Source: Paraburkholderia sp. IMGN_8 (GTDB lineage: Bacteria; Pseudomonadota; Gammaproteobacteria; Burkholderiales; Burkholderiaceae). From it: 64,000 nt of DNA. Positions 19,794 through 27,655 of the stretch are shown here, piece after piece. Positions within the stretch are counted from its first letter, which is position 1, and each line of letters opens with the position of its first letter. The notes beneath the pieces were generated by a model, which was given only the letters and a program-made list of their open reading frames with translations, ran no database searches and was not told the origin of the DNA. A program made the position numbers and the translations under genes. Location: positions 310,001 to 374,000 of the forward strand of contig NZ_CP150901.1 of the NCBI RefSeq assembly GCF_038050405.1, given 5' to 3'.

Positions 19794-19999
19794 GTTATTA
19801 GTCTGTGCGAAACGACGACGACAAGGCCCAGCACCAGCACATAGATGCCGAGATCGAAGATGGAACGGTGCCACACGAAGCGGTAAAAGCCGACGCGTGC
19901 GAGCGCCGTGCGTATGACCAGGTTGATCAGATAAGCGATCAACATCAGCACGAGCACGGCCGGCACGAACACGCCGAAGATATCGATTTCACCGATCAT
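19790..19999 (-). CDS. DUF1656 small membrane protein (AaeX-like)
   Basis: 69 residues with two predicted membrane spans (VFVPAVLVLMLIAYLINLVI and SIFDLGIYVLVLGLVVVVS) joined by ARVGFYRFVWHRS, the DUF1656 core. It always sits between FUSC-type pumps and HlyD adaptors in AaeXAB-like operons; its role in the pump is unknown. Stop overlaps the adaptor GTG. Confidence 0.9.
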   Translation of the reverse strand: MIGEIDIFGVFVPAVLVLMLIAYLINLVIRTALARVGFYRFVWHRSIFDLGIYVLVLGLVVVVSHRLIT

Positions 20000-20045
20000 C
20001 GCGGGGAGTGAGTCAGGAGGAAGAACAGGTTGCGGGACGGGCGCA

Positions 20046-22148
20046 TCAGGCGGCGGGCTCCGGTTCGGGCGGCGTGGGTGTGGTTAGCGTGGCCGGAAAC
20101 AGCGACAGACGCAAGCCGACCAGCGCGTGCAGTGCGTCGCGTAATTGCCGTGCCGAAGTCTGCGAGGTCGCGCTCGGCGCGCCGGCATTGGCGAGTCCCT
20201 GTGCGATGACGCGCGCCACGGCTGCATCGATCGACGACATCAGGCTGTCGGGCACCGGTTGGCGTACGCGCCGGTCGACGCAGGTTTCGAAGTGTTCGCG
20301 CACACCTTCGAGCACGTGGTCGATTGCGGCCGGCGCTTCGCCGCCGAGTTTGTGGGTCAGGCGGCGCAGGTCGAGCGCGTTGAAGGCGATGCGCAGATCG
20401 CGGAAACTTTCGATCGACGGATGGCGATGATCGTCGGTGGCGGCGAGGCGCGGGATCAATTGCATCAGGCGGTCGAGCATGCGCGCGGCGAGATTGCGCG
20501 GATCGTCGATCGTGCGCGTCGAGGCGGTCAGCGCCACGTCGGCCCAGCTCGAACGCAACAGCCGCGCCGCCGCGAGTTCGGCGCCGAACGGGCGCGTCAC
20601 GCGGGTCCACAGAAACGCGTACAGCAGCCCGGCGAGGCCCGCGAGATTGCTGTTCAGGAACACCAGGAAGTCGGCATCGTAGGCATCCTGAATGCTGATG
20701 AAGGTGGCCGTGTTGACGGCGACCAGCATCGTGGCGAGATTGAATTGCGGGCGCGGGATCAGCGTGCCGACGAAAATGAATGGCGCGGCGAACATGACCA
20801 CCAGCATCGGAAAGTCATGCACGTGCGGCAGCACGACGAACAGATAGAGGCCCGCGAACACGACGCTGGCCGCGGTCGACGTAAAGAACTTGAAGACCAT
20901 CGGCGCGGGTTCGTCGAGCGCGGCGAAGAAGCAGCATGCGACCGCCGCGAGCGTCACCGCGCCGGCGCCGTCCGCCCAGCCTGAACTGATCCACAAACTG
21001 CACGCGAGGATGATCGCGCCGACTGCGGAGCCGGTCGAAAACAGCATGATGCCGCGGTCGAAGTAGCGCTCGGTGCCGCCCAGGCGCCAATGGCGGAAAC
21101 GCGGCCGCCACGAACCTTCTTCGCGCGTGATGATGATGCGCAGCGTGCGGCAGTCCTGCCAGACATTGATGACCTGCTTCAGGCGCCACAGCGCGCTCGA
21201 CAGCAGCGCGCCATCCCAGCTCGCCATCGCTGCCGGCGGCGGCTGCATCGCCGCGATCCGCGCGCGCAGCGCGTCGGCTACGGGGTCGGGGTGGTTGCCC
21301 TTGCTGGCGACGGGAACCGGCGCATTGAACCACTTGGTGACATCGGCAAGCAATGCTTCAAGGCCCTCGGGCCATGAATGCCGGCCGCTGTTGTAGAGCG
21401 CGATCAGCGGATCGGCCAGCGCCGACATGAGGGGCAGCAGCAATTGCATGCGTCCGCGCAACTCGTGAGTGCGCGCCAGAATGTCCGGCCGGGTGTGGTC
21501 GTAGGCGAGCTGGCTCAGCAGCAGTTCCAGCCCGTTGATGGTGGCCGCGAGCCGCTGGCGGGCCGCCGAGATCGCCGAGCCGGCAATGCGTCCCGAGAGC
21601 GTTTCGGTCGCATAGAACGCGGCGTCGCGAAACCATGCGTCGGTCCGCTCGATGATGGTGGGCGCGAGCCGGCTCGGAAACACCGCCCCGCCGACAATGC
21701 TCGCGCACACGATGCCGAGCGTGATCTCCTCGGTGCGGGTGATCGCGAGGTCGAACACGCCGCCCGGATTGGTCACCGAAGGCAAGGCGATCATCGGCAG
21801 CGTATAGCCCGCCAGCAGGAACACGTAGCTGCGCGCGGTGCGGTCGGAGATCGCCAGATATAGCAGCGTGCCGGTCCATAACGCGACGACTACGCTGAAC
21901 AGGTACGGCGATTCGACGAATGGCGGCACCACCAGGATCGCGCCTGCCGCGCCGATCGCGGTGCCGAGCGCACGATAGAGCGCCTTTGAACGGGTCGCGC
22001 CGACAAACGGATTCGACACGATGTAGACCGTGGCCATCGCCCAGTACGGTCGCGGTAGTTCGAGCGCGAGACCAAGGTAGAGCGCCAGCATGGCTGCGGC
22101 AAAAGTTTTGACCGAGAACAGCAAGTCGCGGATGGTGGGGTAGACCAT
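20046..22148 (-). CDS. FUSC/AaeB-family inner-membrane efflux pump
   Basis: 700 residues with two blocks of about five membrane spans, one near the N-terminus (LLFSVKTFAAAMLALYLGLA) and one after residue 370 (SAVGAIILACSLWISSGWAD), each followed by a soluble domain. This is the layout of AaeB/FUSC transporters that export p-hydroxybenzoate and related acids. Second gene of the marR-led operon, 6 bases after marR. Substrate is inferred from the family only. Confidence 0.9.
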   Translation of the reverse strand: MVYPTIRDLLFSVKTFAAAMLALYLGLALELPRPYWAMATVYIVSNPFVGATRSKALYRALGTAIGAAGAILVVPPFVESPYLFSVVVALWTGTLLYLAISDRTARSYVFLLAGYTLPMIALPSVTNPGGVFDLAITRTEEITLGIVCASIVGGAVFPSRLAPTIIERTDAWFRDAAFYATETLSGRIAGSAISAARQRLAATINGLELLLSQLAYDHTRPDILARTHELRGRMQLLLPLMSALADPLIALYNSGRHSWPEGLEALLADVTKWFNAPVPVASKGNHPDPVADALRARIAAMQPPPAAMASWDGALLSSALWRLKQVINVWQDCRTLRIIITREEGSWRPRFRHWRLGGTERYFDRGIMLFSTGSAVGAIILACSLWISSGWADGAGAVTLAAVACCFFAALDEPAPMVFKFFTSTAASVVFAGLYLFVVLPHVHDFPMLVVMFAAPFIFVGTLIPRPQFNLATMLVAVNTATFISIQDAYDADFLVFLNSNLAGLAGLLYAFLWTRVTRPFGAELAAARLLRSSWADVALTASTRTIDDPRNLAARMLDRLMQLIPRLAATDDHRHPSIESFRDLRIAFNALDLRRLTHKLGGEAPAAIDHVLEGVREHFETCVDRRVRQPVPDSLMSSIDAAVARVIAQGLANAGAPSATSQTSARQLRDALHALVGLRLSLFPATLTTPTPPEPEPAA

Positions 22149-22154
22149 AAGCGG

Positions 22155-22715
22155 TTACGCCGTGTTCCTGGTGTTGTGTGGCGTTGCTGAGTTTGCTTTG
22201 TCTTTGTTTAATTTTTTTGTTTTGGTCGGTTTGGTTGGCTTACCTGCGGTACTCGTGTTGTCTGGGGAATCGTCGCGATCGGTGGGGGCGTCGGCCACGA
22301 AGGCGGCCAGTACCCGCAAGGTCGCTTCGAGATCGCTGCGCGTGACGTTTCTCAAAGCCTGCGTGCGTAGGGTGACCAGTTCTTCTTCTATCTTTGCGGT
22401 GACGGCGCGGCCTTCGTCGGTCAGGGTGACCGTTTTCGCGCGCCGGTCGTCTGGGTCTTCGTCGCGGCGCATGAGGCCCGCTGCGCATAGTTGATCTAGC
22501 AATCGGACTAGTGATGGGCCTTCGATGCCGATCAGATCGGCCAGTGTTACCTGACGGACTGCTTCGCCCAGGCGGCTCGCCGTTAGCAGCGGCGTGGCGC
22601 ATGCTTCGGAGACGTTGAAGGTCGTGAGCACGCCATGGCTTGTGCGCCGCCATTTTCTGGCGGCTACGATCAAGGTGCTGCTGACTGTGCGGCGTAAGGT
22701 GTCGAGGGTCGGCAT
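22155..22715 (-). CDS. MarR-family repressor of the efflux operon
   Basis: 186 residues. Residues about 40-115 form a MarR winged helix (VTLADLIGIEGPSLVRLLDQ recognition helix, then MRRDEDPDDRRAKTVTLTDE wing). The last 35 residues are a Thr/Lys/Asn-rich tail of low complexity, coded by T-rich DNA unlike the rest. It is the first gene of the operon and most likely its repressor, released by an aromatic acid ligand. Confidence 0.9.
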   Translation of the reverse strand: MPTLDTLRRTVSSTLIVAARKWRRTSHGVLTTFNVSEACATPLLTASRLGEAVRQVTLADLIGIEGPSLVRLLDQLCAAGLMRRDEDPDDRRAKTVTLTDEGRAVTAKIEEELVTLRTQALRNVTRSDLEATLRVLAAFVADAPTDRDDSPDNTSTAGKPTKPTKTKKLNKDKANSATPHNTRNTA

Positions 22716-22722
22716 GGGCGGT

Positions 22723-22760
22723 ATTGTATTTCTAAAATATTCGTTAGCAAACTATTGAAT
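22723..22760 (-). promoter_or_regulatory. marR-efflux operon promoter with palindromic operator
   Basis: On the minus strand TTGCTA (22745-22750) and TACAAT (22723-22728) are spaced by 16 bases, placing the start close to the marR ATG at 22715. The imperfect 22-bp palindrome ATTCGTTAG-CAAA-CTATTGAAT (22739-22760; arms agree at 7 of 9) covers the -35 box, as expected for an autoregulating MarR protein. Confidence 0.6.
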
Positions 22761-22792
22761 TTGGGGTTTTTGCCTTGCGGGGCGCTTTTTAG

Positions 22793-23080
22793 CTGTGCGC
22801 CTGCGGCGTTGGCCTTTCCTTGATTTCTTAGTGGTCTATTAGCTTCGCCCCTGTGCGGGGCAGGCACTTACTTTCTTTGCCCACCAAGTGGACTTCCTTC
22901 GGGGCGCCGCCGCAAAGAAAGTAAGCAAAGAAAGCTTCACACCGCTAATACTTAATCGGGTCCCCTGGCCTGGAGGAGGTAGTGGAGCATCTGGAATCAG
23001 TGTTCTCGCACACTCCGCGCTGGTGACAAGGCAGTCATACTTCCGGCGGCGCTGCGCGCGCCGCAGCGGTGCTTCATCGG
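22793..23080 (+). repeat. dispersed repeat, copy A
   Basis: About 285 bases closely matching the two copies at 46-48 kb, from CTGTGCGCCTGCGGCG to the GCGGTGCTTCAT region. It contains the hairpin arms CTTACTTTCTTTGC (22867-22880) and GCAAAGAAAGTAAG (22912-22925), here separated by a 31-base loop that the other copies lack, then the conserved GGTCCCCTGG...GGAGGAGG and TGACAAGGCAGTCATACTTC blocks. No coding function is apparent. Confidence 0.8.
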
Positions 23081-23171
23081 TGGCACTTCATGTCGATGCG
23101 CCGCGTTCTCGACAGTGCACGGTTATCAGGAGCAAGCTGCATGATTTTTAATCTCTCACGACGGCGCGCGC

Positions 23172-23334
23172 ATGCTTACGTCGGTCTGTGCGCTAGCGGC
23201 GATGTTCGGCACCAAAGGATGTGAACAATGAGCGAGGTGACCTTCAGTATGCAGGCGCACTCGCCAGGTGGACCGAGATTACCGCGACGCCGGTGGGATC
23301 GAACAAACTGCGGCTGGTCGTCTCGGGCAAGTGA
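23172..23334 (+). pseudogene. possible frameshifted remnant of a small exported protein
   Basis: A frame starting MLTSVCALAAMFGTKGC at 23172 looks like a lipoprotein signal but stops at 23229-23231. In a different frame the next 100 bases read LARWTEITATPVGSNKLRLV to a stop at 23332-23334, with protein-like composition. Joined by a frameshift they would make a lipoprotein of about 50 residues. It ends 33 bases from the convergent phosphatase stop. No family recognised; this is a weak call. Confidence 0.25.
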
Positions 23335-23367
23335 GTCTTGATCTGGCTGCCCACGCGGCCGCCATCT

Positions 23368-23940
23368 CTACCGCGCCGGCCACCACGTCCAACCGCGCTG
23401 CGAGCGTCGCAACTCGACTACCGAGAGCGGCGCGATTTCGATGCGTGGAAACACTGCGGACGACGCACCCAGCGCGTGAACAATCGCGGCCCGGATCACC
23501 GGCGCATGCGTGACACCGACGACGCTGTGTGCATCGTTTGGTGCATCGCCTGGCGCGTCGAGCCATTGGCCTATCCGTTTCACGAGCTGACTAAACGACT
23601 CGCCGCCATGCGCGGCCGCATCCGGATCGCGCGTCCATGCGGCGAGGTCCTGCGGTGCCTCGACGGCGAGGTCCGCGAGGCGCCGGCCATGCCATTGTCC
23701 GTAGTCGATATCGGCCAGTTCGGATGCAACCGTCGCCGCGAGCCCTAATGCCGATGCCGTCTCGCGTGCGCAAAGGGCCGGGCTGACGAAGGCTGTTGCG
23801 TCGCGAGCGATCGACAGACGCTCACGCGCGGCGGTGGCTTCGGCGAGGCCGCGTTCGTCGAGCGGATCGTCGGCGGGGAAGCGGCCTGCGCGCATGGCGG
23901 CAGTCGACGCGTGGCTGACCAGTAACAGCCTGATGTCCAT
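23368..23940 (-). CDS. histidine phosphatase family protein (CobC-like)
   Basis: 190 residues. The N-terminal RHG motif of the family appears as LLVSHAST, so the phospho-accepting His is kept but the preceding Arg is Ser. The second active-site His is in VVGVTHAPVIRAAI (about residue 145), and a glutamate/aspartate pocket SELADIDYGQWHGR matches alpha-ribazole phosphatases. Its position head to head with a cobalamin riboswitch suggests CobC-type alpha-ribazole-5'-phosphate phosphatase, but the Arg loss could alter activity. Confidence 0.75.
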   Translation of the reverse strand: MDIRLLLVSHASTAAMRAGRFPADDPLDERGLAEATAARERLSIARDATAFVSPALCARETASALGLAATVASELADIDYGQWHGRRLADLAVEAPQDLAAWTRDPDAAAHGGESFSQLVKRIGQWLDAPGDAPNDAHSVVGVTHAPVIRAAIVHALGASSAVFPRIEIAPLSVVELRRSQRGWTWWPAR

Positions 23941-23984
23941 TCAATTCCTTTCCATAGAGGCCGGGCAAAAGCTGGACGCTGCGT

Positions 23985-24125
23985 GCATGCTTTGCGCTAC
24001 CGAGGGGCAAAGTTTAGCGCGTAGAATAGCGGGACTGCGAAGCGCGGAAGCCGGTGAGAGCCCGGCGCGGTCGCGCCACTGTAATCGGTGATTCACACGC
24101 CGAAAGCCAGACCTGAGCTTCGCAT
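23985..24125 (+). promoter_or_regulatory. cobalamin riboswitch
   Basis: The leader of cbtB contains the conserved core blocks in order: GAAGCCGGTGAGAG (from about 24047), CCGGCGCGGTCGCGCCACTG with the GCCACTG loop, and the B12-box-like AAGCCAGACCTGAG (24105-24119). It lies about 55 bases before the cbtB start on the plus strand. Binding of adenosylcobalamin would repress the cbtBA genes. The 5' limit is approximate. Confidence 0.88.
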
Positions 24126-24177
24126 CATTCCTCTTCAATCGACTATCGGGGCGCGTTACCCCCAGGAGATGTCCATC

Positions 24178-24399
24178 ATGACCGATGCTGTTTTCGATCC
24201 GGCTGCTCAGCCTGCCACTCAACCCACGCCGATACCTCTGCGTGAGCTGCTGCCTTGGGTAGTGTTCGGCGGCTTGCTGCTGTTGCTCGCGCTTTATTTC
24301 GTGGGTGCCGAACAGGGCGCCACGTCGCTGATTCCTGGCATGTATGTGCATGAGTTCGTGCACGATGGCCGTCATTTGCTCGGCTTTCCCTGCCACTAA
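24178..24399 (+). CDS. cbtB: CbtB, cobalt transporter small subunit (predicted)
   Basis: 73 residues from MTDAVFDPAA (24178); an ATG at 24169 is too close to the AGGAG to be used. One membrane span (LLPWVVFGGLLLLLALYFVG) precedes the C-terminal histidine motif VHEFVHDGRHLLGFPCH, the CbtB hallmark and a likely cobalt ligand set. CbtA/CbtB are B12-riboswitch-controlled candidate cobalt importers. Confidence 0.9.
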   Translation: MTDAVFDPAAQPATQPTPIPLRELLPWVVFGGLLLLLALYFVGAEQGATSLIPGMYVHEFVHDGRHLLGFPCH

Positions 24400-24410
24400 C
24401 GGAGTCGAAC

Positions 24411-25160
24411 ATGGTTGGTAAATTGTTGGTACGCGGCATGCTTGCAGGCATCGCCGCGGGACTGCTCACGTTCGGCTTCGCCAGAGTCGTTGGCGAACCG
24501 CAGGTCGAGCAGGCGATTTCGTTCGAGGAAAAGGCCGCAGTAGCGAGCGGCGACGCGCACGAACACGACGAACTGGTGAGCCGCGGCACGCAAGCGGGCT
24601 TGGGGTTGCTGACAGGCGTGGTGACGTATGGCGCGGCGTTCGGCGGACTGTTTTCGCTGGTGTTCGCGTATGCGTATGGCCGGGCTGGTACGTTGAGCGC
24701 GCGCGCGTTGTCTGCATGGCTTGCACTTGGCGCGTTCATTGCAGTGGTGATCGTCCCGAACATCAAGTACCCGGCGAATCCACCGTCGGTGGGCGATCCT
24801 GAGACGATCGGGGCGCGAACGGGCTTGTTCTTCCTGATGATTGCTGTTTCGCTGACCGCGATGGTCTTTTCGCTGAAGGTACGGCGTCGCGAGGTGATGA
24901 AGTTGGGCGCGTGGAATGGGTCGATTGTGGCTGGCGTGGTGTTTATCGTGATTATCGGCGCGGTGCAGTTGTCGATGCCTACGATCAACGAAGTGCCGGG
25001 TGGTTTCCCTGCTGTGCTGTTGTGGAAGTTTCGCGTCGCGGCGATTGGGATGCAGGTGATCATGTGGACGACGATTGGGCTGCTGTTCGGCGCGATGGTG
25101 GAGCGGAGCCGGTTGTTGGACGCGGGGGGCCGCGCGGCGGCGAAATCTGTTTATCTCTGA
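24411..25160 (+). CDS. cbtA: CbtA, cobalt transporter membrane subunit (predicted)
   Basis: 249 residues with five to six membrane spans, beginning MVGKLLVRGMLAGIAAGLLT and including the histidine-bearing loop ASGDAHEHDELVSRG and the conserved GLGLLTGVVTYGAAFGGLFS. This matches the CbtA family that pairs with CbtB. It starts 11 bases after cbtB and shares its riboswitch, so it would be expressed under cobalamin shortage to bring in cobalt. Confidence 0.9.
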   Translation: MVGKLLVRGMLAGIAAGLLTFGFARVVGEPQVEQAISFEEKAAVASGDAHEHDELVSRGTQAGLGLLTGVVTYGAAFGGLFSLVFAYAYGRAGTLSARALSAWLALGAFIAVVIVPNIKYPANPPSVGDPETIGARTGLFFLMIAVSLTAMVFSLKVRRREVMKLGAWNGSIVAGVVFIVIIGAVQLSMPTINEVPGGFPAVLLWKFRVAAIGMQVIMWTTIGLLFGAMVERSRLLDAGGRAAAKSVYL

Positions 25161-25250
25161 TGTGAGGGGCGCAATCGCTGAGGTGGTTGCGCTTACGTGC
25201 AGCGCGCAAGAGTTTAATTACATCAAGCACTTGGCACGGTTGTGTGGATG

Positions 25251-25292
25251 TTATCCACAGGCTTGCGAACATTTTCTGTGGACAAGTCCACA
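25251..25292 (+). repeat. 42-base TATCCACA-containing repeat, copy 1
   Basis: Identical to the element at 45971-46012 at 39 of 42 positions. It carries TCCACAG, CTGTGGA and TCCACAG in alternation, so CTGTGGA-CAAG-TCCACAG can fold as a 7-bp tetraloop hairpin. It lies between the convergent cbtA and FUSC genes. Confidence 0.8.
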
Positions 25293-25345
25293 GGAGCAAC
25301 AATCGCCCAACGCAGCAGGCAAAAAACCGAAACCCCAATCGTCGC

Positions 25346-27268
25346 CTACGCGCTTCTACCTCTCAGTGCCCAGTTGAACACCCGCCGCGTTTCGGCAACT
25401 GGCTGCGTCAGCCGATCAAACAACTGCGCGACTGAGCCATCAAGCTGAGCAAGCGCCGGCGCCATAGCCGGGTCAATATCGAAACCGTTTGGTACCGCTG
25501 CGCCTTCATTCAACTCGCTGCGCGAGGCATCACCCAAACCGCCGCTATACCGCGCAATCAACACGTCAAGCCGTGCAATGATCGATTCCGCATGGGCAGC
25601 ACCCACAACTGCAGCATTGAGCGCCACATCGCCTGACGCGCCGCGGCGCAAAGGATCACTCAACATCCGCGCCCAATGCAAACAACAAAGCAGTGAACCG
25701 GTAGCGAGCTCCACATCGGGATTCCACACCACCACACGCTGCGTCTGCAACGGCTTCAGCGCGATGCGCAGATCATGCCAACCGCGATCGAGCTTGCGCA
25801 TTGCCACCACCGCTGCACGCGGTTGATCGTCGGTGACGGAACCGGCGGTAATCCGCACCACGTCCCTCAGCGCGCCAAGCACAGCCCCAAGCCTCATCTC
25901 GACATGCCGGGTCGCCGCAAGCGGCATCATCAAAATCGCGACCGCAAACGACACGAGACAACCCACCAAAACTTCTTCGATCCGCAATTCGACCAGCGGC
26001 CCCATCGCGAAACCCAACTCGCCGTACACAAGCCCTACCAGCACGGTAATAAAAAACACCCCCGGCGCATAAGCGCTCAGGATGTAGTAAGCCCAGCCGA
26101 ATACGCCTAACGTCATCACCGCAACCAGCAGCACCGGCGAGTCGTGCAGCGGCGCAACCAGCAACACGCTGACGAGCGCGCCGGCCAACGTCCCAACTAG
26201 GCGCTGCGCGCCGCGATAAACCGTGTCAGCGCGGGATCGCGTGCCGAGAAACACCACGAACGTCGTGATGACCGCCCAGAACCAGCGCTCTGGCGAAAGC
26301 GAGTGCCCGATCAGCATCGCGAGAAACGCGGCTGTCGTGGCGCGCGTGGCGGGCAGCCAGCAGAGCTTGGCGCGTAGGTCGGCGAATCGTTGCGCCACGG
26401 ACGGAGCAGCAGTGCCGTGCGCTGACAAAGGCGAAGCGCGACGCGTATGACCTCGATGCGCGATCTCCTTGAGCCGGGCAATCGCGTGACGCAGCACATC
26501 GGCACTTGCTTGCGCGCTGTCGCGCGCAGGCGCCAAAGCAAACGCATGCTGTCCAGCCGCAACTTCCACTTCGACAATCCGCTCGCGAATCGTCTCGGCA
26601 TCGGGCGGATTCAGCAACGCCAATTGTTCTTCGAGTGAGAGCGCCGCTTCGTTCAACGCCGAAAGATGCACCGCGCCCGGAGTTGCGAGCACACGCGATG
26701 CGCGCAGCGTCACCGTATGAACGGCAAGCCGGAAACTGGCAACCGCCCGCATCGGCACGATTACGCGGCCGACCAGCGCCACCATCAGCGGCCCGAACGC
26801 CGACAGCCAAAGAGACTGCACAAGATGTACAGACGAAGGATGCAGATACAAGCCGAGGTAGAAACACACCACCCCCAGCATCGCGCAACCCAGCGCGCGC
26901 GGCCCGCAAGCCTGGCACAGCATGCCGGCGAACATCACGACGAGAAAGCCCGCATCCCCAGCTAGCGGATAGCGGCTCAGCACGGCCGCCACAGCGAAGC
27001 ACACGCAGGCGCTCAGATAAAGACAGAAGAGGGTGCTAAACCACGCAGGCCGCCGCGCGTCGCGTACGAACAGTGGCGCAACCATCCCAAACAGGACGCC
27101 GGGTGCGGCGAGGGTGATCGGCTGGTGATGAGAGACAGTCCACGCGATGCTGGCAATGCCGGTCAGCAGGCAGGCGAGCGCGGCGCGCAGCGCGGTGTGG
27201 AGACGCACGAGCCCCGGGTCCGCAACCAGCAGGCGGTCGGCGACGCGCGAAAACGCGGCAGCAATCAT
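25346..27268 (-). CDS. FUSC-family membrane protein (second paralogue)
   Basis: 640 residues with two sets of about five to six membrane spans: residues 24-165 (ALRAALACLLTGIASIAWTV) and 320-455 (TTAAFLAMLIGHSLSPERWF, YILSAYAPGVFFITVLVGLV). The second block matches the FUSC domain (FVVFLGTRSRADTVYRGAQR). Unlike the pump at 20-22 kb it has no adaptor or outer-membrane partner nearby. Probable exporter of aromatic or organic acids; substrate unknown. Confidence 0.85.
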   Translation of the reverse strand: MIAAAFSRVADRLLVADPGLVRLHTALRAALACLLTGIASIAWTVSHHQPITLAAPGVLFGMVAPLFVRDARRPAWFSTLFCLYLSACVCFAVAAVLSRYPLAGDAGFLVVMFAGMLCQACGPRALGCAMLGVVCFYLGLYLHPSSVHLVQSLWLSAFGPLMVALVGRVIVPMRAVASFRLAVHTVTLRASRVLATPGAVHLSALNEAALSLEEQLALLNPPDAETIRERIVEVEVAAGQHAFALAPARDSAQASADVLRHAIARLKEIAHRGHTRRASPLSAHGTAAPSVAQRFADLRAKLCWLPATRATTAAFLAMLIGHSLSPERWFWAVITTFVVFLGTRSRADTVYRGAQRLVGTLAGALVSVLLVAPLHDSPVLLVAVMTLGVFGWAYYILSAYAPGVFFITVLVGLVYGELGFAMGPLVELRIEEVLVGCLVSFAVAILMMPLAATRHVEMRLGAVLGALRDVVRITAGSVTDDQPRAAVVAMRKLDRGWHDLRIALKPLQTQRVVVWNPDVELATGSLLCCLHWARMLSDPLRRGASGDVALNAAVVGAAHAESIIARLDVLIARYSGGLGDASRSELNEGAAVPNGFDIDPAMAPALAQLDGSVAQLFDRLTQPVAETRRVFNWALRGRSA

Positions 27269-27655
27269 GATCGATGATATCCAGGCTAAATGACCGCGAC
27301 CGGCTTTTGACCGATTGCGACAGAGCGGGCATGCGGCCCGCCACCTTCATATCGCCGAATGAGGCTGCCATGCCGGGATCACCGGCTGAAAGCCCCGTCC
27401 GACGACGGGCAATGAACTCGCGAACAGGCATGCCGACGCGCTGCAAAGGGTGGCGCAACGCGTCGGCGGGTTCGGGTTTTCCCGGATGATACCGGTTCAA
27501 AATTACCGTTGTTGAATTTTCGCGGCGGCGCAGCAGCGCTGCGGCCGGCAAGGACGGAGGGCGGAGGTCGGAGGACGGAGGTCGGAGTCAGGCGGCGGCA
27601 CCAGCGTGGCGGCCGCCACGGCTGGCGGTTCGTCGGCTCGACGGGTCAGGCAGGA
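27269..27655. other. 387-base spacer with GGAGG-rich tandem tract
   Basis: No gene is supported. Bases 27551-27588 consist of repeating GGACGGAGG / GGTCGGAGG units, a purine-rich tract on the plus strand. A GC hairpin (GCGCAGCAGCGCTGCGGCC around 27527) precedes it. The left part contains the FUSC promoter. Confidence 0.4.

Noticed and set aside
23368..23940. Cobalamin riboswitch regulating the phosphatase gene
   Set aside because: The conserved blocks read on the plus strand toward cbtB; the phosphatase is on the opposite strand, so it is not in the same transcript.
25251..25259. DnaA-box-like TTATCCACA as part of a replication origin
   Set aside because: Only one or two such words per element, no dnaA/parAB genes or AT-rich unwinding region near, and the element is a dispersed repeat.
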